DNA from: Streptomyces sp. ISL-87
GTDB lineage: Bacteria; Actinomycetota; Actinomycetes; Streptomycetales; Streptomycetaceae
Assembly (NCBI RefSeq): GCF_018614095.1
Contig: NZ_JAGGOY010000087.1
Coordinates: 1 to 38,513 of the forward strand
Reading direction: 5' to 3'
DNA: 38,513 nt
Position 1 is the first letter of the stretch; each line of letters starts with the position of its first letter. The position numbers were made by a program, and so were the translations under genes. Positions 8,474-16,808 of the stretch are shown in pieces. The notes under the pieces are model-generated. The model searched no databases and was not told the DNA's origin. It saw only the letters and a list, made by a program, of their open reading frames with translations.

Positions 8474-8488
8474 CAACGGTCCCCGTTG
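8474..8488. promoter_or_regulatory. Candidate operator dyad in front of the CDF exporter
   Basis: CAACGG-TCC-CCGTTG is a perfect 6-bp inverted repeat in the 151-base gap between the divergent FHA-ABC and CDF genes. It does not match a Zur box that I know. Its position suits a local metal sensor, but no regulator gene is adjacent. Confidence 0.3.
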
Positions 8489-8556
8489 CAGGCTTTGCCC
8501 ATCTGGGCGAGGTGCGCTTCACTTCACGCGTCGGAACCGAACAAACGGGGGATGCC

Positions 8557-9606
8557 ATGACCGGGCACGACCACGCGCAGACCGGGCACGACCACGCGCA
8601 CGGCCACGACGCCGGCCACGACGCCGGCCACGACCACGGCAGCGGTGGCCACAGCCACGGGGTCGGCCCGGACGCCGACCGCCGCTGGCTGGCGATGGCG
8701 CTCGGCCTGATCGGCGCGTTCATGGCCGTCGAAGTGGTCATCGGCGTCATGGCGCATTCCCTGGCCCTGATCTCCGACGCCGCGCACATGCTGACCGACG
8801 CCGTCTCGATCGTTCTGGCGCTGATCGCGATGCGGCTCGCCGCCCGGCCGGCGCGCGGCGGGTTCACGTTCGGCCTCAAGCGCGCGGAGATACTTTCCGC
8901 GCAGGCCAACGGGCTCACCCTGCTGCTGCTCGCGGTGTGGCTGGCGTACGAGGCGGTGCGCCGGCTGCTCGATCCGCCGCCGGTGGAGGGCGGGCTCGTC
9001 CTGGTGACGGCGCTCGCGGGCATCGTCGTCAATGTGGCCGCGGCCTGGTGCATCTCCCGGGCCAACCGCTCCTCGCTCGCGGTGGAGGGCGCCTACCAGC
9101 ACATCCTCAATGACCTGTTCGCCTTCATCGGGACGGCGGTGGCCGGTCTGATCGTGCTCACCACCGGGTTCGTACAGGCTGACGCGATCGCCACGCTCGT
9201 GGTGGTTCTGCTGATGGTCAAGGCGGGCTACGGGCTCGTCCGCGAGTCCGGCCGGATCTTCCTGGAGGCCGCGCCGGCGCACGTGGACCCGGACGCGGTC
9301 GGCGACCGGCTGGTCGGGCACCCGCCCGTCACCGAGGTGCACGACCTGCACATCTGGACCATCACGTCCGGGCAGGCGGCGCTGTCGGCGCACGTGCTCG
9401 TGGAGTCGGCCGGCGACTGCCACGCGGTGCGCCGCGACCTGGAGCGGATGCTGGCCGCGCAGTACGGGATCACCCACACCACCCTCCAGGTGGACCACGT
9501 ACAGGACGCCCTGCTGTCGGTCGGCCGTGCCGGCGAGGACCCGGCCGACCCGCACTGCGCGGAATCCCACGGCCCGGTGCACCGGCAGGGCCCGCACGAT
9601 CACTGA
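8557..9606 (+). CDS. Cation diffusion facilitator (CzcD-like Zn2+ exporter)
   Basis: 349 residues from the ATG at 8557, preceded by CGGGGG; the upstream in-frame ATG at 8470 gives a non-family extension. The N-terminus is a His/Asp-rich metal-binding tail (residues 3-35). About six membrane helices follow. TM2 carries SDAAHMLTD with His77 and Asp81, and TM5 carries HILND with His182 and Asp186, the tetrahedral zinc site of CDF proteins. The C-terminal cytosolic domain has VHDLHIW, the metal-sensing dimer domain, and a His-rich end. The family exports Zn2+, Co2+ or Cd2+ in exchange for protons; the His/Asp site favours zinc. Divergent from the FHA-ABC operon. Confidence 0.93.
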   Translation: MTGHDHAQTGHDHAHGHDAGHDAGHDHGSGGHSHGVGPDADRRWLAMALGLIGAFMAVEVVIGVMAHSLALISDAAHMLTDAVSIVLALIAMRLAARPARGGFTFGLKRAEILSAQANGLTLLLLAVWLAYEAVRRLLDPPPVEGGLVLVTALAGIVVNVAAAWCISRANRSSLAVEGAYQHILNDLFAFIGTAVAGLIVLTTGFVQADAIATLVVVLLMVKAGYGLVRESGRIFLEAAPAHVDPDAVGDRLVGHPPVTEVHDLHIWTITSGQAALSAHVLVESAGDCHAVRRDLERMLAAQYGITHTTLQVDHVQDALLSVGRAGEDPADPHCAESHGPVHRQGPHDH

Positions 9607-9636
9607 GCGCCGCCGCCGTGGGGCATACATGGACGC

Positions 9637-10122
9637 ATGACGCAGAAGCGCAGCGCCGGACTGCTCCTCTTCCGCCAGACGGGTGACGGAAACGCATCCG
9701 CCGACGGCATCGAGGTGCTTCTCGGCCACATGGGCGGACCGTTCTGGGAGCGGCGCGACGCCGGCGCATGGGGGATCCCCAAGGGTGAGTACGGCCTGGA
9801 CGAGACCCCGCGCGACGCGGCCCGCCGGGAGTTCACGGAGGAGATCGGGCTCCCGCCGCCGGATGGCCCGTACCTGCCGCTGGGCGAGGTGCGCCTGGTG
9901 GGCGGGAAGCTGGTGACGATCTGGGCCGTACGGGCGGACCTGGATCCGGCGCTCATGGTGCCCGGGACCTTCACGATGGAGTGGCCCCAGGGCTCGGGCC
10001 GGGTCGAGGAGTTCCCGGAGCTGGACCGGGTGGCCTGGTTCCCGCCCCCGGTGGCCAGAACCAAGCTGGTGACCAGCCAAATCCCGTTCCTGGAACGGCT
10101 GTTGGGACTACTGGAGGGTTGA
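9637..10122 (+). CDS. Nudix hydrolase, COG4119-like NTP pyrophosphohydrolase
   Basis: 161 residues. The Nudix box is complete: Gly50, Glu56 and REFTEEIGL at 64-72, matching GX5EX7REUXEEXGU. The early strand KRSAGLLLFR and the GGPFWERRDAGAWGIPKGE stretch resemble the COG4119 group of predicted NTP pyrophosphohydrolases; substrates of this group are not well established. It lies 30 bases after the CDF gene on the same strand, so read-through is possible, but no functional link is evident. Full length for the family, with no disrupted motif. Confidence 0.88.
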   Translation: MTQKRSAGLLLFRQTGDGNASADGIEVLLGHMGGPFWERRDAGAWGIPKGEYGLDETPRDAARREFTEEIGLPPPDGPYLPLGEVRLVGGKLVTIWAVRADLDPALMVPGTFTMEWPQGSGRVEEFPELDRVAWFPPPVARTKLVTSQIPFLERLLGLLEG

Positions 10123-10170
10123 CTCACCCTTGACTTGCCAGCAGGCCACATCTGCGTGGACATTGCACAT

Positions 10171-11424
10171 ATGACGAACGTCGTGCTGGTGGGAACCCTG
10201 GACACCAAGGGTGTGGAGTACGGCTGGTTACGCGAGCGGCTGCTGCGTGCCGGCGTCGAGGTGGTACTGGTCGACACAGGAATCATGGGCGAACCCCGGA
10301 TGCCCGCCGATGTGCCGCGTGAAGCGGTGGCCCGGGCAGCGGGAACGGAACTGTCGGAACTACGGACGGCCGCCGACCGGGGCGCGGCCGTCGCCACGAT
10401 GGCCCAAGGGGCCGAGGCCACTCTGGTACGCCTGCACGCCGAGGGCCGGCTGCACGGGGCGCTCGCGATCGGCGGCAGCGGCGGCACCTCCATCGCCAGC
10501 CGGGCGATGCGGGCCCTGCCGCTGGGCGTGCCGAAGCTGATGGTCTCGTCCATGGCGTCCGGGGACGTGTCCCTGTACGTCGGATCCTCGGACATCACGA
10601 TGATGTACAGCGTCGTCGACATCGCGGGGATCAACAGCATCTCGGCGCCGGTCATGGCGAACGCCGTCGAAGCGATCGCCGGGATGGCCAAGGCCTTCGC
10701 CCGGTCCTCCCTCGATGGCCGGCCCGCCCGGCTGGGCTCGGGCAGCCGGCCGCTGATCGCGGCGAGCATGGCGGGCGTGACCACGGCCGGCGTGGACGCG
10801 GCCCGGGAACGGCTGACCGACCTCGGCTACGAGGTACTGGTCTTCCACGTCAGTGGCACCGGGGGCCGCACCCTGGAGACCCTGGCCGGTCAGGGGATCT
10901 TCGCCGGCGTGCTGGACCTGACGCTCAGCGAGATCGCCGACGACCTGTGCGGGGGCGTCCTCACCGCCGGCCCCGACCGGCTCAGCGCGGCCGGGCGGGC
11001 CGGGATTCCGCAGGTGGTGAGCCTGGGGGCGCTGGACATGGTGAAGTTCGGCCCGCTGGAAACCCTGCCCGAACGGGCCCGCTACCGGCGGGTCCGCGTC
11101 CACAATCCCTCGATCACGGTCGTCCGTACGACCGAGTCCGAATGCGCGGAACTCGGCCGCCGGGTCGCCGCCAAACTCCGCGCCTCCACCGGGCCCACGG
11201 CGGTCTGCATCCCGCTGCGCGGACTGTCCACGCTCGGTGCGCCGGGCGGTCCCTACCACGACCCCGGCGCGGACGGGGCCCTGTTCTCGGCGCTGCGCGA
11301 CGGACTGCGAGGCAGCGCCGCACAGCTGTACGACTACGACACCGACATCAACGACCCGGCCTTCGGGCAGGCCGCGGCCGACCGGCTGCACGCCATGATC
11401 GGCGGGTTGCGGGCCGTGGCCTGA
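10171..11424 (+). CDS. Tm-1-like ATP-binding / UPF0261 family protein with an early TTA codon
   Basis: 417 residues. The opening VVLVGTLDTKGVEYGWLRE, the central GGSGGTS loop, SVVDIAGIN and the C-terminal DINDPAF stretch fit the UPF0261 family, related to the plant Tm-1 ATP-binding domain. The biochemical role is unsettled; many homologues pair with a PEP-mutase-like TIM barrel protein, and none is adjacent here. The ATG at 10171 begins the family's first strand; the in-frame GTG 36 bases upstream adds atypical residues. No clear Shine-Dalgarno was seen. Codon 20 (10228-10230) is TTA, read only by the bldA tRNA in Streptomyces, which would tie this gene to development. Confidence 0.85.
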   Translation: MTNVVLVGTLDTKGVEYGWLRERLLRAGVEVVLVDTGIMGEPRMPADVPREAVARAAGTELSELRTAADRGAAVATMAQGAEATLVRLHAEGRLHGALAIGGSGGTSIASRAMRALPLGVPKLMVSSMASGDVSLYVGSSDITMMYSVVDIAGINSISAPVMANAVEAIAGMAKAFARSSLDGRPARLGSGSRPLIAASMAGVTTAGVDAARERLTDLGYEVLVFHVSGTGGRTLETLAGQGIFAGVLDLTLSEIADDLCGGVLTAGPDRLSAAGRAGIPQVVSLGALDMVKFGPLETLPERARYRRVRVHNPSITVVRTTESECAELGRRVAAKLRASTGPTAVCIPLRGLSTLGAPGGPYHDPGADGALFSALRDGLRGSAAQLYDYDTDINDPAFGQAAADRLHAMIGGLRAVA

Positions 11425-11558
11425 GGACCGGCCGACCCGCCGGCGAGACACACCGCAGGGTTGGGAACCGGCCGTGGCGGAAACCGTGTCCCAGGGGGTG
11501 GCCGGTCGAGAGATGACCGGCTCCTGGGGCGCGGCGACGCCACGGCAGGGGGAAAGCG

Positions 11559-13172
11559 ATGAGCAACGTGTGGACGGTGCCCGGCTACACCGAGGTCCGG
11601 GACCTCGGGTCGGGCGGCAGCGGCCGCGTCGTGCTCGCCGTCCACGACGGCACGGGCACGGCGGTCGCGGTCAAGTACCTCAGCGACCGGCTCCGCGAGG
11701 ACCCGGCGTTCGTCCGGGAGTTCCGGGCGGAGGCACGGCTCCTCGGCGGGCTGCGGTCGCCGTACGTGGTGGCGCTGTACGAGTACTGCGAGTACGTGGA
11801 GGCGCCGGGCGGCGCGGCCATCGTGATGGAACTGGTGGACGGTGTCTCGCTGCGCGCGCTGCTGAAGCAGTCCGGCCCGGCCGACGCCGAAGCGGCGCTG
11901 GTGGTGCTGAAGGGCTCCCTGCTGGGACTGGCGGCGGCGCACCGGGCGGGCGTGGTGCACCGCGACTACAAGCCGGAGAACGTACTGGTCGCGGCGGACG
12001 GCTCGTCGAAGCTGGTGGACTTCGGGATCGCGGCCGGCCGGGGTACCACCCCGGGAGTGGCGGGTACGCCCGCGTACATGGCACCCGAGCAGTGGCAGGG
12101 TCAGCCGGCCTCGCCCGCCGCGGACGTGTACGCGGCGACGGCTACGTTCTTCGAGTGCCTGACGGGGCGCAAGCCGTACGAGGGGGCGAACTTCGCGGAG
12201 CTCGCCGTCCAGCACATCGAGGCGCCTGTGCCGGAGACGGAGGCCCCGGAGCCGGTACGCCCGCTGATCCGGCGGGGTCTGGCCAAGCTGCCCGAGGAGC
12301 GGCCGGAGAACGCCGAGGCGTTCGTGGCGGAGCTGGAGGGCGTGGCGCTCGCCGCGTACGGGCCGGACTGGGAGGAGCGCGGGCAGCGCAAGCTCGCGGC
12401 CCTGGCGGCTCTGCTGCCGCTGCTGTTCCCGTCGGCGGGAGCCCCGGCGGCCGGGACCACGGCGGTGGCGACCACCTCGCTGAGGCACTCCTCGGGCTGG
12501 AGCCCGGGGCGGCGCGGTCTGGCCTCGGCCGGGGCGGCGCTGGTCCTGGGTGTGGTGCTCGTGCTCACCTACGACGCGGCCGGCGGGGAGCCGGGCGGGG
12601 CCGCGGCGCTGAGCGCGTTCGCGACGACGAGCGCGACCCCGGTGACCGGCTCCCCGACGCCCCCGCCGACCCCGTCGGCCTCGCCGTCGCCGACGCCGTC
12701 CCCGTCACTGTCGGCGTCACCCTCGGCCTCGCCGTCACTCACCCCGAGCCCGAGCCCGAGCCATTCACCCTATTCACCGACACCGACACCGACGCTCACC
12801 ACGCCGACGACGAAGCCCCCGACCACCCCGCCGCCGTCCCCGAAGCCGACGGTGATCGTGGGGTCGGTGGCCGTCACCGTCCGGCAGACCGGGTCGGCGC
12901 TGGGCGAGGCCACCGTCACCGTCAAGGCGAAGGGCGGCCCGGTGACGGTGACTCTCGAATGGTTCACCGGCGACACGCAGGGGCAGCTCGGCGCACCGGA
13001 CGGCGCCGCGGACACCCTCACGTACCAGCCCGGCGGCCCTGCGACGCTCAGCCGGACCCACACCTTCTCCGGCAAGGGCTGCTACTGGGGCGTGCGGGCC
13101 ACCACCAAGCCCGCGGCCGGGAACGGCTCCTCCACAGACCAGGTCTTCATCAGGCGGTGCACGATCACATGA
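11559..13172 (+). CDS. Transmembrane Ser/Thr protein kinase with Ser/Pro/Thr stalk and extracellular domain
   Basis: 537 residues; strong ribosome site GGGGGA before the ATG. Kinase domain (10-260): GSGGSGRVV loop, Lys39, HRDYKPEN with Asp136, DFG at 154-156 and GTPAYMAPEQ. A juxtamembrane stretch, one transmembrane helix (about 319-338), a Ser/Pro/Thr-rich wall-spanning stalk (355-435) and an extracellular domain of about 100 residues (435-537) ending in IRRC follow. No PASTA repeats. The extracellular part reads as a beta-rich Ig-like fold (FTGDTQGQLG, LSRTHTFSGKG) with a Cys pair. The stop overlaps the start of the next gene (ATGA), whose outer domain looks related. A sensor kinase for an outside ligand is likely; the ligand is unknown. 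Confidence 0.9.
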   Translation: MSNVWTVPGYTEVRDLGSGGSGRVVLAVHDGTGTAVAVKYLSDRLREDPAFVREFRAEARLLGGLRSPYVVALYEYCEYVEAPGGAAIVMELVDGVSLRALLKQSGPADAEAALVVLKGSLLGLAAAHRAGVVHRDYKPENVLVAADGSSKLVDFGIAAGRGTTPGVAGTPAYMAPEQWQGQPASPAADVYAATATFFECLTGRKPYEGANFAELAVQHIEAPVPETEAPEPVRPLIRRGLAKLPEERPENAEAFVAELEGVALAAYGPDWEERGQRKLAALAALLPLLFPSAGAPAAGTTAVATTSLRHSSGWSPGRRGLASAGAALVLGVVLVLTYDAAGGEPGGAAALSAFATTSATPVTGSPTPPPTPSASPSPTPSPSLSASPSASPSLTPSPSPSHSPYSPTPTPTLTTPTTKPPTTPPPSPKPTVIVGSVAVTVRQTGSALGEATVTVKAKGGPVTVTLEWFTGDTQGQLGAPDGAADTLTYQPGGPATLSRTHTFSGKGCYWGVRATTKPAAGNGSSTDQVFIRRCTIT

Positions 13173-13774
13173 GCGAAGACGACTACAGCGCCACCGTCCT
13201 CGGCAGCCACTGGTTCAGCGGCCCGCCGCAGCAGCCCGCGCAGACACTGCGGTTCGACACCCCGGATCCCGCGCCCGACCGGGTCGAGGGATCGGTCCTG
13301 CGGTTCGGTCCGGGGGTCACGGCCGCCATGCCGGCGCCGTTCCCGGTGGCCACCGCTCCGGCCCCGCGCGAGCCGAGGGGCGCGGGCCTGCGCCGGTACG
13401 CCCTCGCTGCCGTCGTGCTCGCCGCGGTCCTCGCATACCTGGGCTGGCAGCGCCTCGGCCCCGCACTGGAGGTGCGCGATGTGGCGGTGAGCACCGACCA
13501 GAAGGGTCCCGCCTGCGATTCGGCGGCCGATGTGGTGGCCCTCGTACGGACCAACGGGCGCCCGGGGACCCTCACGTACCGGTGGCTGCGCAGCGACGGC
13601 TCGCGCTCCGAGCAGCTCACGGAGCGGGTGCCCAGCGGGCGGAAGGAGGCCACGCTGCATCTGCTGTGGACCTTCCAGGGCACGGGCACCTACCCCGCCA
13701 AGGCCGAGCTCCAGCTGACCTCGCCGGGACAGCGCACGGCCGAGGTCCAGTTCACGTACCGCTGCCGCCCGTAG
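13169..13774 (+). CDS. Single-pass membrane protein with Ig-like domain, coupled to the kinase
   Basis: 201 residues. The ATG overlaps the kinase stop as ATGA, so synthesis should be coupled. A cytosolic tail of about 70 residues with SATVLGSHWF and an Arg-rich juxtamembrane RGAGLRRY is followed by one transmembrane helix (about 75-93) and an outer domain of about 105 residues. That domain (VRDVAVSTDQKGPACDSA, TLTYRWLRSDGS, FTYRC) has the same layout as the kinase's outer domain, including a final Tyr/Arg-Arg/Tyr-Cys ending. Cytosolic Thr/Ser/Tyr residues could be kinase targets. Family not recognised; co-receptor or substrate of the kinase is inferred from coupling and domain similarity. Confidence 0.75.
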   Translation: MSEDDYSATVLGSHWFSGPPQQPAQTLRFDTPDPAPDRVEGSVLRFGPGVTAAMPAPFPVATAPAPREPRGAGLRRYALAAVVLAAVLAYLGWQRLGPALEVRDVAVSTDQKGPACDSAADVVALVRTNGRPGTLTYRWLRSDGSRSEQLTERVPSGRKEATLHLLWTFQGTGTYPAKAELQLTSPGQRTAEVQFTYRCRP

Positions 13775-13815
13775 GGGGCGCGGCCGCCACGCACGGATGC
13801 CGAGTCCGCGCGGGA

Positions 13816-13849
13816 GGCCCGCAGCCACTTCGGGGAGTGGCTGCGGGCC
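13816..13849. terminator. Bidirectional terminator hairpin
   Basis: A perfect 14-bp stem (GGCCCGCAGCCACT against its complement at 13836-13849) with loop TCGGGG, between the convergent ends at 13774 and 13879. Its placement serves both transcripts. Confidence 0.85.
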
Positions 13850-13878
13850 ACCTTGCCGGCCTGTCCGTGGCAGGCCAG

Positions 13879-15168
13879 TCAGAAGCGGGCGTGCGCGGTG
13901 ATGTCCGCCGCGAATTCGCCCGTCATCGCGGGGGTCACCGTCGGCCGGCACTGCGCGACGGCCGCGAGGTAGTCCTCGGTGGAGGCACCGAGCTGAGCCG
14001 CCGCCGCGCCCCGCGCACCCACCGCCTCCAGGTCCCGCTCGAAGGACACCTGCGCCGCGATCCGCGCCGCGTGCTCGATGTCGGCCGGGGTGAACAGCTC
14101 GCTCGCCGCCACCAGGGCCGATACGTCGACATCCGCGCGCCCCGCCGTGTAGCGGGACCAGATCGCGGCGCGCGCCCCGGCGTCCGGGGTGCCGATCGGG
14201 ATCAGGTAGTCGAAGCGCCCCGGCCGCAGGAAGGCCGGGTCGAGCGAGCGGATGGAGTTGGTGGCGCAGACCAGCAGCCGCTCGCCGCCCTCCCGGAATC
14301 CGGGTATCAGTTTGAGCAGCTCGTTGGTCACCCCGTGGATACCTCCGGGCTGCGCGGGCTCGGTGCGCACGGGCGCGATCTCCTCCACCTCGTCGATGAA
14401 GACGAGCACCCGTTCCAGCTCGGCGATCCGGGCGAAGGCGGTGCGCAGCGCGGCCGCCAGGTTGCCCTCGTCGGCGAGCCGTGAGGGCAGCAGTTCCACG
14501 AACGGCCAGCCGAGCCGGGAGGCGATGGCGCGGGCGAAGGTGGTCTTGCCGGTTCCGGGCGGGCCGAAGAGGGTGATGGCGCGCGGCGGCTGCACCCCGT
14601 GCGCGGCGGCCCGCTCGGGTTCGGCGAGGGGCAGCACCACGCGCCGCTCGATGAGGTCCTTCTCCGTCTCCATGCCGGCGACCTTGGCCCACAGGTCGTT
14701 CGGCAGGAAGCGGCCGCCGAGGTCGTCGAGGAGGCCGGCGGCCGGTCCGTGCAGCGGCTCGGTCTTCTCGAAGTAGGCGACGGCGGGCTGGCGGGTGTAC
14801 CCGGCGTTGAGCAGGCCCTCCCCGAGCAGGTCCTCCTCGGGGAGGACGTAGGCGATCCGCCCGACGCGGGCGGCGATCAGGCGCCGCTCCAGCTCGACGA
14901 GCAGGGCGCTGGCAAGGCCACGGCCACGCCAGCCGGAGGCGATCGCGATGCGCATCACCCAGGCCCGTTCCCCGGTGACGCAGGCGAGGGCGGCGCCGAT
15001 CGGGACGCCCTGGTGGACGGCGACCACGCAGGGCTGCCGGTCGGTGAGGGCGCTGATGCACTCGGCCAGCGAGAAGACCGACTCCTGGCCGAGTTCGGCC
15101 GTGGTGTCGATCAGGTGGACGACCGCGGCGAGATCACTCTCGCGGTAGTCGTGGATGAGCCAGTTCAC
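13879..15168 (-). CDS. Fusion of N-terminal GNAT acetyltransferase and C-terminal AAA+ ATPase
   Basis: 429 residues. Residues 1-135 form a GNAT domain: motif A RIAIASGWRGRGLAS with the acetyl-CoA loop R81-G-R-G84-L-A86, then LERRLIAARVGRIAY. Residues 140-429 form an AAA+ module of the Cdc48/FtsH type: Walker A GPPGTGKT (202-209), Walker B LVFIDE (255-260), sensor Asn304 in CATN and arginine-finger motif DPAFLRPGRFD (310-320), then a helical lid. Both halves keep their key residues. The start is GTG with GAGGGG upstream. The AAA part could remodel a protein that the GNAT part acetylates, or acetylation could regulate the ATPase. Substrate unknown. No operon partner. Confidence 0.88.
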   Translation of the reverse strand: MNWLIHDYRESDLAAVVHLIDTTAELGQESVFSLAECISALTDRQPCVVAVHQGVPIGAALACVTGERAWVMRIAIASGWRGRGLASALLVELERRLIAARVGRIAYVLPEEDLLGEGLLNAGYTRQPAVAYFEKTEPLHGPAAGLLDDLGGRFLPNDLWAKVAGMETEKDLIERRVVLPLAEPERAAAHGVQPPRAITLFGPPGTGKTTFARAIASRLGWPFVELLPSRLADEGNLAAALRTAFARIAELERVLVFIDEVEEIAPVRTEPAQPGGIHGVTNELLKLIPGFREGGERLLVCATNSIRSLDPAFLRPGRFDYLIPIGTPDAGARAAIWSRYTAGRADVDVSALVAASELFTPADIEHAARIAAQVSFERDLEAVGARGAAAAQLGASTEDYLAAVAQCRPTVTPAMTGEFAADITAHARF

Positions 15169-15368
15169 CGGGTACCGCCCCTCGTTCGTGCTCCTGCGGC
15201 GAGGCTAGGGGCGGCCGGGCCCGGGGATCATGCTCCGCGGTGCACAACAGGGGGTCCGGAAACCGTCCGTCGCGTCCATAGACTGTCGCCACAGCAGCTT
15301 CACGATTCACAGCGGATTCACACGGAGTATCGGGCTCCGGACGTAGTTTCGCCGGGCAGGCTCGGTCC

Positions 15369-16253
15369 ATGAGCCAGCCCACGCCTTCCCGACCGGCCCC
15401 CCGCATCCGCGCCCGGCGGACGTCCCGGATCCTGCCGACGGTAGCCGCGATGGCCCTCCTGGTGAGCGTGGACATGCCCGACGCGGAGGCCGTCCCGCCG
15501 CTGGGCGTCACGGCGCGGGCCGTGCCGGACGCGACGGCGGACCGGGTCGGCGCGCTCTTCGCGGACGGCCTCGACGGCGGCCACTTCTGCACCGCCGCGG
15601 TGGTGCACAGCGACGGCCGCGATGTGATCGCCACCGCCGCGCACTGCCTGGACGATCCGCGGAACACCGTCTTCGCGCCGGGCTACCGGAACGGCACGGC
15701 CCCGTACGGCCTGTGGCGGCTCACCAGCGTGTACGCCGCCCCGGCCTGGACGGATGGCGAGGACCCGGACGCCGACATCGCCTTCGCGACGGTGGCCCCG
15801 GTGGACGGCGGGCAGCCCGCGTACGTCGAGGACGCCGTGGGCGGCTTCCCGGTGGCGCCGGAGCAGCTGGACCGGCCGGGCGAGTCGGGCCAGGCGGGCG
15901 AGGCGGGCGAGGCGGGCCAGGCGGGCCAGGCGGGCGAGGCGGGCCGGGCGGGCCAGGCGGGCGAGGCGGGCCGGGCGGGCGACCCGACGGTCACGGTCCT
16001 CGGTTACCCGAGCAGCCAGGACACCCCGCTGCGCTGCGCCAACACCACCACCCTGGTCTCCGCCACGCAGCGCCGCATCGACTGCCCGGACCTCAGCGGC
16101 GGCACCAGCGGCAGCCCCTGGCTCGTGGACGGCGCCCTGACCGGGGTACTCGGCGGCTACCAGGCCGGCGGCACGGTCCCGGAGGTCTCGTACAGCGCGG
16201 TGATGGGCGACCAGGCCCTGGAGCTCTACCGCGAGGCGGCCGTCTCCGGCTGA
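15369..16253 (+). CDS. Secreted trypsin-like serine protease with collagen-like Gly-X-Ala insert
   Basis: 294 residues. An Arg-rich start and hydrophobic core (20-34) form a signal peptide, with likely cleavage near AEA (39-41). Catalytic triad: His92 in TAAHC, Asp136 in DADIA, Ser247 in GGTSGSPW. Cys74/Cys93 and Cys223/Cys239 are possible disulfides. Between Asp and Ser lies an unusual run of about 12 Gly-X-X triplets (about 171-206; mostly GQA, GEA, GRA). The chymotrypsin-like (S1) family acts on extracellular proteins. The 200-base gap to the divergent GNAT-AAA gene must hold promoters for both; a TAGTTT at 15344 is a possible -10 without a convincing -35. The insert may be a flexible loop or a short collagen-like triple helix; the latter is inference. 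Confidence 0.88.
   Translation: MSQPTPSRPAPRIRARRTSRILPTVAAMALLVSVDMPDAEAVPPLGVTARAVPDATADRVGALFADGLDGGHFCTAAVVHSDGRDVIATAAHCLDDPRNTVFAPGYRNGTAPYGLWRLTSVYAAPAWTDGEDPDADIAFATVAPVDGGQPAYVEDAVGGFPVAPEQLDRPGESGQAGEAGEAGQAGQAGEAGRAGQAGEAGRAGDPTVTVLGYPSSQDTPLRCANTTTLVSATQRRIDCPDLSGGTSGSPWLVDGALTGVLGGYQAGGTVPEVSYSAVMGDQALELYREAAVSG
15881..15985. repeat. 9-bp repeat encoding Gly-X-Ala triplets in the protease
   Basis: Repeated GCGGGCGAG/GCGGGCCAG units with few differences, in phase with the reading frame, giving Gly-Glu/Gln/Arg-Ala triplets. The shortness and near identity suggest slippage-prone expansion. Confidence 0.8.
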
Positions 16254-16284
16254 CCCGCCGCGCTCGGTCCAGGGCCGCGGCGGG
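16254..16284. terminator. Hairpin directly after the protease gene
   Basis: CCCGCCGCG (16254-16262) pairs perfectly with 16276-16284, starting right after the protease stop codon. A G-rich tract follows. It sits between convergent genes and may serve both. Confidence 0.6.
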
Positions 16285-16319
16285 GGCGGGGGCGGGGCCG
16301 GGTGGGGCCGTGGAGCGGT

Positions 16320-16808
16320 CTACTCCGCGAGTACGGGCGCCGGCTCGAACCAGGTCGGTTCTTCGTCCCGCAGGGCCCGCCGGATCCGGTCCAGGGCGAA
16401 CGGCTCCAGCGGCGGCATCGCGTCCACGTCGAACCAGGCCACCTCCAGCGACTCGTCGTCATTGGCCCGGGCCTCCCCGCCGGTGGCCCGGCAGCGGAAG
16501 GTGATGTCCTGGAACTGGCAGACGTCCCCGTTCGGGTAGGTGACCGGCTCGAGCATCTGCACGAGGACCACCCGCTCGGGGACGCAGCGCACCGCCGTCT
16601 CCTCGTACACCTCGCGCACCGCGGTCTCGGCCGGCTGTTCCCCCGGCTCGGCGATGCCGCCGACGACGGACCAGTTCCCGGTGTCCGAGCGCCGGCCGAG
16701 CAGCACCCGGCCCCGGTCGTCGAACACCACCGCGGTGACACCGGGCAGCAGGAGCAGCCGGTGCCCGGCGCTGGCCCGGATCTCGCGGATGAACTCGGGT
16801 GTGGTCAT
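16320..16808 (-). CDS. Nudix hydrolase (MutT-like), coupled to lnt
   Basis: 162 residues. The early segment HRLLLLPGVTAVVFDDRG and the Nudix box GGIAEPGEQPAETAVREVYEETAV-type segment place it with MutT/ADP-ribose-pyrophosphatase-like proteins. In the box the usual final Gly-U is Ala-Val, but the metal-binding REVYEE glutamates are present, so activity is expected. The ATG overlaps the stop of lnt as ATGA (16805-16808), so it is translated from the lnt mRNA. No functional link to lipoprotein acylation is obvious; co-expression may be incidental. Substrate not predictable. Confidence 0.88.
   Translation of the reverse strand: MTTPEFIREIRASAGHRLLLLPGVTAVVFDDRGRVLLGRRSDTGNWSVVGGIAEPGEQPAETAVREVYEETAVRCVPERVVLVQMLEPVTYPNGDVCQFQDITFRCRATGGEARANDDESLEVAWFDVDAMPPLEPFALDRIRRALRDEEPTWFEPAPVLAE

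Noticed and set aside
8406..8556. Zur box before the CDF exporter
   Set aside because: I looked for an AT-rich dyad of Zur type and found only weak similarity around 8466-8476.
5940..9113. A 1057-codon plus-strand frame opposite the FHA-ABC gene
   Set aside because: It is the antisense shadow of conserved FHA, Walker and permease motifs on the minus strand; its own translation is Gly/Asp/Val-rich with no domain.
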